Assembly (NCBI RefSeq): GCF_014905175.1
Contig: NC_057791.1
Location: 4,588,001-4,652,000, forward strand
Source of the DNA: Aphidius gifuensis
Lineage: Eukaryota > Arthropoda > Insecta > Hymenoptera > Braconidae
Reading direction: 5' to 3'
Length of the DNA stretch: 64,000 nucleotides
Both the position numbers and the translations under genes were made by a program. Below the pieces are notes generated by a model. That model did not search any database. It was given only the letters and a program-made list of their open reading frames with translations, and was not told the DNA's origin. Positions 1 through 8,619 of this stretch are shown piece after piece (the stretch's first letter is position 1; each line of letters begins with the position of its first letter).

Positions 1-576
1 TGCACGAGTGATCTTGTCTTTTTTTTTCTTATTGTTTTATTTTCAAGTAATTTTCTTCTTATTCTTCTCTTATAATTTTCGTTACGATTTTTTTTTCAAT
101 TCCCGAGTTTTTTATTATAAATTTTGATAGTTGCGCATTTTTTTGAGCTTAACACACTTCTGATATTTCAGTGAATAACGTAAGATAAACGAGTTTTCAT
201 TTAAAATTAATTCTCGCTTTGATATTCAACGCAACGTCTTATTGGTAAAACCATCGATAACGCTTTTGATCTTTTTTTTTGTGGTTCAGTTAATTCAGCA
301 TTTAATATGAATTAAATTCAATTATGTTCACATGATTATTAACGAGTTGAACGTAATTCATATTAAAATCGCTGAATTTTTGAAGAAAAACTAAAACCAA
401 CATACCATTTCTATTGCTTGCTAATTGTGATGAAGCAGCAAATTTACTTTGTAGTATTGCATGCTCCAAATTATTTTATTATAAAATATATCAATTGATT
501 TCGAATGGCAATAAAGGTAACGTTGATTTTTTATTATTACATGATTGAAACAAAATAATTTGTAATTATTATTTAC

Positions 577-692
577 CTGAGACTGTTATAGATTGTCACT
601 GCTCTGGTGTCAAAAAAAAATCAAAGAGCTTAGTCAACTGTTACATATGACACAATTTTTCCAAACAGTTGCTGGACATTCTTCTTGAGTAT
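577..692 (-). other. Exon-like segment, copy 1 of a duplicated pair
   Basis: On the minus strand this 116-nt segment is preceded by a T-rich tract ending TTTTATAG and followed by CAG/GTAAAT, so both splice sites look functional. Its 5' end (ATACTCAAGAAGA) resembles the start of the segment at 975-1081 (ATACCAATGAAGA), and the two have the same intronic flank (ATAAAAATTAAATAA on the plus strand). All three frames contain stops, so it may be a terminal coding exon, a non-coding exon or a decayed copy. It lies downstream, on the same strand, of the short cassette exon at 1853-1995. Confidence 0.3.
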
Positions 693-974
693 CTATAAAA
701 ATTAAATAAAAATTAATACAATTTTGTCATTGTAAACATTAAAATAATAATTAATATTTGAATTTTTATTGCTGTTATTCAATTTATTATTATTATAAAT
801 CAATAGCTTATTGTTATTATTTATTTACTGAAAAATGTATCGACAACAAAAGCTAACGTTAAATTTGTTTTTTCACTGTTAATTATTTTCAATATATAAT
901 TTTTTATAGCTGCTTTATGCTTCCTTAATTATTATATGAAAAAAATAAACCGATAATCAATAATTAAAATTTAC

Positions 975-1081
975 CTGTGGTCATGTTGAATTGCAAATGT
1001 TCAGGTGGTGACAATGAAAACATCTTTGTGAAGTTATGAGGCTAGTGATCCAAATAACTCTTGGGCTATCTTCATTGGTAT
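975..1081 (-). other. Exon-like segment, copy 2 of a duplicated pair
   Basis: This minus-strand segment is bounded by an acceptor-like TTTTATAG and a donor-like CACAG/GTAAAT. Its first bases and both flanks resemble those of 577-692, which suggests local duplication of one exon with its splice sites. One frame of each copy begins with a similar peptide (D-T-x-E-x-x-P-x-x-x-W), but both terminate within the segment. No protein family was recognised. Confidence 0.3.
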
Positions 1082-1852
1082 CTATAAAAATTAAATAATA
1101 ATTAATATTTCACTTTTTTTTTTTTGCTATTATCTAATTCAATATTTTTATAATGAAGTACTCTATATTTTTATTATGCAATTTAATGCAATGACAACAA
1201 GAGCTAACGTTAAATTCATTTCCTAAAATTTGACTATTGTTCATTGGTATTATATATTGTCTGTTAAAAATAAAATTAATAATAATAAAAACTATCTACG
1301 AACTGTCATTATTCTGCAGTTGTTTACGTCAAGGCATCAGCTGTCCAGGTTCAATAACGTTTGACATATGTGCACATGTGACATAGTTCTTATTTTCATA
1401 AAAATGTTCAATAAAATATACCTATTATATTTTATTACATGGCATTGTTTAAGTGTAATTCTTTATTGCAAAAAATGACACTAGCAACGACAAGGACATC
1501 AAATGGAAACCTTATACCTCGAATCATTAAAATTTTTTTTGTCACAATTTATAATAAAAATTACGCGTAATTATATTTGTTTATGCACTGAATAATTAAT
1601 AAAAATAAAAAAAGATAATATTTACACTATTGACATATCACAATATTGACTGATTTATTAACAATCATTATTGCAAAAATGAGTAAAAAAAGACGCGATA
1701 CAAGAATTGACTATTTTGATCACCGATAATCACATTTAAGTCGGGTAAAAAATTAATAAGAAAAGATATTTATTTTCTGAAAAACGCGGCTCAAAATTAA
1801 CGGAGAAAAAATTTAAAAGAAAACCATATAAAAAAAATAAAGAGTGACTCAC

Positions 1853-1995
1853 CCCCGGAGACAGGTAGGCAGGAACACAGACAGACGGACGCATACAGGA
1901 TAATCGGCGCAGGAAACAGGTTCAACCTCCTTGAATGATGTCCGGCGATATAGTACGGTGACACTTGGCATCTCCTGTGCTTCCTGAGCATTCAT
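1853..1995 (-). CDS. Candidate short first coding exon, cassette copy A (orphan)
   Basis: On the minus strand an ATG at 1995 opens a frame of 47 full codons that runs without a stop into a strong GGGGGTGAGT donor (exon end 1853, phase 2). The frame includes EMPSVTVLYRRTSFKEVEPV. The same frame is recognisable in cassette B (EMPSVIILYRVTSSKD, from 2264) and, for the later part, in cassette C (LEVDPVSRVNYPVSVCLC, 3144-3218). The reading frame therefore seems to have been kept between diverged copies. The region is also clearly more GC-rich than its surroundings. I do not recognise the peptide and could not establish the next exon. It could instead be a non-coding or retro-element leader. Confidence 0.3.
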
Positions 1996-2031
1996 AAATG
2001 GTTGTTGAGTTTGACGTATTTAGACTTTACC

Positions 2032-2086
2032 TTGCAAAACAGCCAATGAAATTATATAAACTCATTTTTAATTGGCTGTTTTGCAA
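2032..2086. promoter_or_regulatory. Palindromic CCAAT-containing bidirectional promoter candidate
   Basis: Two perfect 16-nt inverted arms (2032-2047 and 2071-2086), each carrying a CCAAT box (AGCCAAT/ATTGGCT), flank a 23-nt centre that contains TTATATAAA. Related sequence runs outward on both sides: a TATAAATA at 2118-2125 on the plus strand and a shortened counterpart on the minus strand near 2015. This geometry suits a bidirectional core promoter for the divergent cassettes A and B. Confidence 0.4.
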
Positions 2087-2263
2087 AAAGTGGGAGCACT
2101 ATTTGCTCTAAAAAGTCTATAAATATTACACGTCAAACCTCCGATTTTTTTTATTCAACGCTGATCACCGCTGGGGGCAACATCGCTGCGTGACATTTAC
2201 GCATACAGCCGTCTGACTCATTCGACATGACTGCAGACCATAGTCAAGGAGGCACAGCTGGAG

Positions 2264-2401
2264 ATGCCAAGCGTCATCATACTATATCGCGTGACATCAT
2301 CCAAGGATTTACTGAGTCAGCTGTTTGTCGAATTTCAAAATACCGATACCTACTATCTATATGTCATCTGTGCATTGAAACAACGAGGACACACTCTCTA
2401 G
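2264..2401 (+). CDS. Candidate short ORF, cassette copy B (orphan)
   Basis: A 45-codon frame starts at an ATG at 2264 and ends at a TAG at 2399-2401. Its first part, MPSVIILYRVTSSKD, matches the frame of cassette A on the opposite strand (MPSVTVLYRRTSFKE). At DNA level 2252-2307 aligns with the reverse complement of 1928-1980. Upstream on the plus strand are a CCAAT-containing inverted repeat and TATAAATA (2118-2125). After the shared part the two peptides diverge completely. A second overlapping frame is also open here (2227-2451), so the coding frame is not proven. No family was recognised. Confidence 0.22.
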   Translation: MPSVIILYRVTSSKDLLSQLFVEFQNTDTYYLYVICALKQRGHTL

Positions 2402-2591
2402 GATTTTGGAGGATAAACATAATGCCACCTGATATAAAAAAAATCGGATAAACGTAGCGTAAACAATTAATAAATAAATCGGCTCTTTTTAGGGCCATTA
2501 AACGTGTATTAACAATTCAATTATATATTTAAATAAATAATAATTTTAATTTACAATTTTATCGCTCTCTCATGCGTTTACATATGTTAGA

Positions 2592-2704
2592 ATGAGATAG
2601 CACTAAAATTGTAAAGAGCGCACCAATCACGTAAGAGAATTCGTCCACTTCAATAATAACGTTACGTAATTGGTGCGCTGTTTACAATTTTAGTGCTATC
2701 TCAT
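2592..2704. repeat. Hairpin with 43-nt inverted arms (MITE-like)
   Basis: Arms 2592-2634 and 2662-2704 are inverted copies with two mismatches, separated by 27 nt. A third, degenerate copy of the outer arm (ACAATTTTATCGCTCTCTCATG) lies at about 2554-2575 in the orientation of the right arm. Each arm includes a CCAAT motif. The hairpin sits between cassettes B and C. It could be a small foldback element or a duplicated promoter block. Confidence 0.6.
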
Positions 2705-2747
2705 GTTAATATAGAGATAGATAGATAGAGAGCGGTCATTGGCAAAT

Positions 2748-3225
2748 TTGCAAAAAGTGAGGGTAATCATATTCGTTCCACTTCTTCTCAAGGCTATAAA
2801 ACCGCGATTTTTTCGCCACAGGGGGTTATTACTCATTGTTATCCGGTGACGTCAACATCTCTCCAACTTCACTGGGACCCTGGACTCTGCCTTGGACGGA
2901 TTGGAAACTATTGGACAACTCTGGACTCTTGGGATTTGGTGGATATTCCCTGGCTGCTGCTTGCCCTCGTAGAAGCTCTTGGCCGCTTTGGACTTCTTGA
3001 CATTCAGCTCTGACCACGGTTCCGCTGCAACGAAGTAATATACCTGGTGGACCCCTTTGGCTGCACGCTATAGATTTGCTCCAGCTTTTTGCTCTCCGGA
3101 TGGGACCCACCCGGATACTTGAGCTTAACCACCCGTCGATGTCTTGGAGGTTGATCCCGTTTCCCGTGTCAATTATCCTGTCTCCGTCTGTCTGTGTGTC
3201 TGTCTGTCTCTATTGGGGGTGAGTC
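2748..3225 (+). other. Partial third cassette (C): TATA, GC-richer leader and strong donor
   Basis: The segment begins with TTGCAAAAAGTGAGGG, close to the start of cassette B at 2081. It has TATAAAA at 2795-2801 and ends with TGGGGGTGAGTC (donor at 3219). Bases 3146-3225 align with the reverse complement of 1846-1930 in cassette A, including the TCCGTCTGTCTGTGT tract and the donor. The frame homologous to A is open from 3129 to the donor but has a TAA at 3126-3128 and no ATG of its own. Either an upstream splice is missing from my model or this copy is non-coding. The GC content is well above the surroundings. Confidence 0.4.
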
Positions 3226-4159
3226 TTTTATCATTCTTCTTACCCGTTGTTTTATTTTTTTTTTTTTTATCGCGTTGATTTCAATCCGCGTTTCGATTAA
3301 TCGATGAGTTTTTTTTATCGAGTTTTTTTTTTCCATTTTTTATCCGAGAAAATATTCAATTTTAGTGTCATTCAGTGTCGCGATTATTTACACTTATTTT
3401 TGCAATAATAAATGTACTAATTATAAATTATTATTAAATGAATCAATTTACCGTGATATTTATTCAATTAATAATAATAAAAAAAAATGTAAAATATTTT
3501 AATATCAATGTTCTATTATTTGAGGCTTTATTTATTAATTTAATAATGACATTTTTATTTACTCTTTTTTTTGTTACTAAATAATTACTCCAATTTGAAA
3601 AATATATTCATGACGTAATGCTTATTTAATATATGTATATTATTATTATTATTTACAGATATATATGACAAGAAATGTGGCTAAAATATCTGATGTGTTA
3701 ATATTATATTAACTAACTAACATCATTACTAAGGACAGTGAGTTATTATTTATAAATAAAAGTTTTTATACTCAATAATAATTTTATATTTTATTGTTAC
3801 ATTTGTTGCATCAAATTTATCAATGGCAAAAACATTAGTATCATGTCATCTGATTTACATAATAAAAAAGAAAAAAAGTGAACGCAACCAGGACAGCTGC
3901 TTGAATGCTAAAATACAACATGAATGATTATTTAAAGTGAAAAGTGCCATACGATATACTTTGTCGGTTTTAGTTTGTGTTACCAAGTGCTTTGAAGATT
4001 AATTTTATCAATTTTTTACTGGAGCAATCAACAACATCACATAGTGCTGGTATTATTGACTTTCATGCTCTCTCTCTACCGTGTACCACTCATTGTTGTC
4101 ATTGTTCAACATTTGCCAATCTATGAACATTAAATAACAATTAATATTTCAACAAAAAG

Positions 4160-4416
4160 ATGGCTAGAAATTATCTGGATCTGGTCTTTACAAGTGGAAA
4201 AAGTCTTGGCATTATTATTGAACTACGAAAGGTATTAATACTCTCATTTGATATAATTTATTTTTTTTATTTACTTGAATTATTGCTAAAATATTTTTGT
4301 TTTAAAAATTACAGTTATCTTTGAGTATTCAAAAGTTCAACAAGTCTTATTTTTCAACAAAAAGTGTGGCTACAATGTCAAATGGGCCCATGCAATCCAT
4401 CAAACATCATTATTAA
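4160..4416 (+). CDS. Weak candidate two-exon microprotein (57 aa)
   Basis: An ATG at 4160 opens 24 codons ending at AAG/GTATTAA (exon 4160-4231). A pyrimidine- and A-rich intron ends in TTACAG at 4314. The frame continues in phase 0 for 33 codons to TAA at 4414-4416. The peptide begins MARNYLDLVFTSGKSLGIII. No family was recognised. Part of the second exon (around 4368) resembles 3671-3690 (GTGTGGCTACAATGTC against ATGTGGCTAAAATATC), and both are followed by ACAGTGAGTTATT. The exons may therefore be copies of each other in a non-coding transcript. Confidence 0.18.
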
Positions 4417-4975
4417 ATTGAGATTGAAACAAAATGACAAAATTGATATGTCATTGGAGCCAACATCATTTTCAAGTACAGTGAGTTATTTTATTTTTTT
4501 TTTAAATAAATTATTTTTCAATAATAATAATCATTTGTAAATTTTATTTGTTTCAGCAATCAGAGCTACATTAAATTTGTTCATAACAAAACAATTACTG
4601 TACAGCAATTAAAATACAACATGAGAAATGCTAAGAATATGGTGAAGATATACATCAGACATTATGTTGAATTTAAACCATTTGTTAATTCAACAATCTA
4701 CGAATACTGATACACGTGAACCAGCAACAAAATAATAAAGTTATGGAGACCATCTATACATGATATTTACCTCATAAACAATGATGAAACCATGATAATG
4801 AGAAAGTTGAATTTATGAATCACATGGTGATGGTATAACTGGTTTTATAGACCACTTATCGTTGCTATTGGTAAACATTTACTAATACTGTTACTACTGA
4901 TCGAGCTTTACAACTTTATACAAATATCTTCGATAAGCCAGTGTTTGTTCACGATACACAATCATCGTGATTCAT

Positions 4976-5155
4976 GGATAGGCGTTGGTGTATCTAAATC
5001 ATGCCGAGTTTCATCTGTCTGCTAATGATCATCATACGAGAATAATACATCTGAATGCTGCCTCCTAGATCTTTTGGACAGGCGTTGGTGTATCTAAATG
5101 CCATACATGTAGTATTATTATACATATTTGATGAATGCTGACTTCTAGAACTTTT
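4976..5155. repeat. Imperfect tandem duplication, about 100-bp unit
   Basis: The block starting GGATAGGCGTTGGTGTATC at 4976 recurs at 5076 as GGACAGGCGTTGGTGTATC. The unit ends are also related: CTGAATGCTGCCTCCTAG near 5051 and ATGAATGCTGACTTCTAG near 5131. The second unit is about 20 bp shorter. No coding function is evident. Confidence 0.7.
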
Positions 5156-5206
5156 AAAAAAGGTAAGAGGCCCTCTGGTCACTTTTTTAACCAATCCCTC
5201 AAGGTA

Positions 5207-5621
5207 AAGTGCGTCAACAAGCTTGTAACTTGAAAGAACTCATGATATCATTCTTTTAAGCTACTTGATAATCCCCAATATTTATATTTTATATATATAT
5301 TTTTGTGACTTGTAGCTCACCTTGATCACCTTTTTCTTTTTTTTTTTCTTTTTTTTTATAATTATAAAATTGAATAACCAGGATAAATGGTCGTAGTTGA
5401 TTGATCAAGGTGTGCACATCAACCTGTCTATCTCAAACAGAGTAGACGGGGGTGAATAGGATGTGTTTCAGGTATTTGCAGAAATGGATTTCGAATATAT
5501 AGGATATAGAGTTTATTTTGTTCTAGGAGAAATTAGGATGTTTATTTTATTACTTTTCAGGTTTTTTATATATTTATTTTTATAATATTCAGATTTAAGC
5601 AATTTCTTGTTGAACGCACTT
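5207..5621. mobile_element. Possible mariner/Tc1-type MITE with terminal inverted repeats
   Basis: The left end AAGTGCGTCAACAAG (from 5207) and the inverted right end AAGTGCGTTCAACAAG (ending 5621) match except for one inserted T. Both are flanked by TA (5205-5206 and 5622-5623), the target duplication expected for mariner/Tc1 elements. The flanking GG/CC also match, so the inverted repeat may be slightly longer. The 415-bp interior is AT-rich with no transposase frame. If real it is non-autonomous. Confidence 0.45.
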
Positions 5622-5690
5622 TACCAAAATAATTTACAAAATAATTGTAAATATATTGTTGAAACTATTTTTTTTTAATTAAATTTGTTA

Positions 5691-5797
5691 TGCCTGCTGC
5701 TTTGAGCGCACGGAAATAATTAATACTTTTTTTATTTCGTTTTACTTGTTTATCAAGAATTTCATTTTAGAATTTTCAATTTATTTCTATACGTTTT

Positions 5798-5837
<40 letters not shown>

Positions 5838-6185
5838 GTCATTTTATTGATTATAATTTATATTTTCCTGCTGCTTTTAGCACTGATAATTAATCGGTTT
5901 TTTTTTCATTACGTTTCACTTGTTTATCAAGTATTTAAAAGTTCATTGTTATTTTAATTTTTATATTTCATATTACATTTGGATAATCGAAACTATAATT
6001 TTGATTTTTCAGCGCCTTGATAACAATGGCTGCTAATTATCCGCGTCTCTCATTTCAAAATTTAGCGTGTGTGTTAAAACAACAGTGTTTGATTTTTTCA
6101 GTAAGTATATTTGAAACAATATATCTGCTGCTTTGAGCGCAACTAAATAATTGATAAATTTATTCAGAGTTTTCGATTGACTCTT
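5691..6185. repeat. Three diverged copies of a local repeat plus a 35-T tract
   Basis: CCTGCTGCTTTGAGCGCAC followed by AATAATTAAT occurs at about 5693, as a diverged copy at about 5868 (CCTGCTGCTTTTAGCAC), and again at about 6124 (TCTGCTGCTTTGAGCGCAA). The first two also have ACTTGTTTATCAAG downstream. A run of 35 T residues lies at 5800-5834. No gene was seen here. Confidence 0.5.
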
Positions 6186-8619
6186 TGTAATTAAACTGGC
6201 ATTTCGAATTTTTCTATTTTTAATTTACAAGAAAAATTTTTTCCTGCCAACACAATTGTTTGTTATTTCATTAATAAAAAATAATTGGCAAAAAAATGAA
6301 TTTACGTATAGGAAATAGTATAGAAAAAAAGAACCGAATGGTCGATGATGACCCAGTTAAAATAGAAAAAAAGAAAATAATCGTATCTTGGTGAGAAAAA
6401 AGGAAAAACTAAAGTAGTATAGATAATAGAAAAAAAAAAAGAAAAAAAAAACCATGGTTTAAGCATGAAGAGACGCCAATAAATTCTCATTAAAGAGCTG
6501 TGGCATCTGTAGTGAAGAGGAGGATGAATCATAAGGAGGGTTGACGAAACCAGACGAAACGTGTCCTGAGAGATTCAAAGAGAAAGAGGTTGTTGTAAAT
6601 GAAATGGATGTTATAAAGGGTGCACAAGCAAGAAAGAGATAAAATTTATAATTAGAGGAAGAAAGACAAGTGATTACGGGGTGTTGAAATTCGATATGAC
6701 ATGATGTCGAGACGTAGATGTATCCGGGTAACACGATATAACCCATCATATTAATTTGCTGTCACCAGCTTCAATGGTGACTATGCACTAGTCTATTAAC
6801 AATTATATTTTATATCGATAATCATTTTATAATATTCATTTTATTTTATTTTTTTATCATCTATTATATTTCGTACATACATTTATTTAATTGTTTTTTT
6901 TTTTTTAATTTTTCTCAATAGTATATTTTTTTAAAAAATGCTTTTATATTATTTTTTTATTTTTACCATGGACAATGGACATCCTGGTTAATGTAATTTG
7001 CATGACAAAGGTTCATGGATTAACGAATATTCCAAACTTCCACGAGAGCTTTTCAAAATTCAATTTTTTTTACTTTTTTTTTCATATTATTTCAATGCAA
7101 ATGAAATTTATAATTATTCAATTTATATATATTAATTTTTTTTTATTATTTATGAAGAATATAGTTAGTTGATTTTAGATGAAAAAAAAAATTAATTGTT
7201 ATGTTAGTTTTCTTATTAGATTCTCCATTTGAACATGTTATTATTTATTTTAAAAAAAATTTAAAAACAATTGTTTAAAAGCTTAGAATAGTCTAATAAA
7301 AAAAATGAATAATTTTTAATTTTATAATTAAAAATTATAATAATAATTACTAATTAAATAAATGATAAATACTAAATAATATTTTTTTTTTTTTTTGTTG
7401 ACGTACCATCTTGATTCTTGTTATTTAAACAAAAAAAAAAAATCTGATTAAAAGCACATAAATTAGCAAATAATTTTTTTTCTTTTTTTATTAAATAAAA
7501 ACAGTTATAAACAATGACTTCATACCACTTTAAACTCAACTAATTTTATTCTCATCTTTGGCTTATTTTTTTTTTTTTTCATTTTATAACTATATTTAAA
7601 TTTTAAGACGTCATTGATTAAACAAACATTTGTGTCGAATGTTCTTTAAAAATAGAAAAATGAATAATATAAAAACAAAAGAAAAAAAAAATTAACACCC
7701 GATGGTTAATCGTTATTGTTTGAATATTAAAAATTATAAAAGCAGACTGTTTTAAATAGAACTCTTATAAATTTCATTAATAATTTAAAATTTGCTTCTT
7801 CATTTACAAATAGACATTTTTAACTGGATTTTTTTTTATATGGTAGTTTAGAAGAACAAGTTTTTCGTGTAATAAAATTTAGCTATTGACCTTGATAAAA
7901 TTAACACCGTAAAAAAAAAAAAATAACTTTTTAATAACAAGTCAGTATTTTTACGTAAAAGTTTAAAGTTATAATATTTTAATGTCTAATAAAATAAAAA
8001 ATAATTAGTTTTTTTTATCATAAAATTTTCATTTTTCTTTAAGCAGTTACAAAAAAAATTCACAACAAAAAAAACTCACGTAAATTTGAAATAATAGAGC
8101 GTATAATTATGAAAAAAAAAAAAATTTTAATTATTTTTATCAGTATTTTAAAAAATTACCGACAATAATTTATTTCATTGAAGCTATTCATAAATCATTT
8201 AGCTTTAGATAGCAAATTTGTTTACTGAAACGTCAAATAATCTGATAAATTATGGTTACATGAAAAAAAAAATATATATTATTCTCGCGTACATCTGTTT
8301 ATGAATCCCCTTCTTTGATCATCATCTTCATGAAAAAAAAAATAATATTGATTCCAAGTGATACACCAAGTACGTTTTTTTTTTTATACTTGGTTGTTTA
8401 ATCCGGTTCTAAAAAAAAAATTTTTATAACAAATAATGTAAGACAGTAAAACCAGTCAGTTGAATCAACGCAATCGTTGAGACAATATCTACAAATATGA
8501 ATTTTTTTTTTGTTCTTTTTTAAAATTTATTCTTTGTATCAAATAATAGTTTATAAATATATTTCTATATATGTTTGTTTTTTTAATTATTATATAATTA
8601 CGAAAATTCATTAACTAAA
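6186..8619. other. Intergenic AT-rich stretch, no gene seen
   Basis: This stretch is mostly A/T homopolymer-rich sequence. A somewhat less AT-rich patch (6459-6760) is open on the minus strand but has no recognisable protein and no splice context I trust. The last few hundred bases probably include the promoter and 5' UTR of the receptor gene that starts at 8620. Confidence 0.5.

Noticed and set aside
2829..3110. 93-codon minus-strand frame opposite cassette C
   Set aside because: The GC-richer leader is open by composition. The TATA box, donor and homology to cassettes A and B all point to the plus strand.
6459..6749. 96-codon minus-strand frame
   Set aside because: It has Ser-rich, unrecognisable content, no supporting splice or promoter context, and overlaps another frame at its 3' end.
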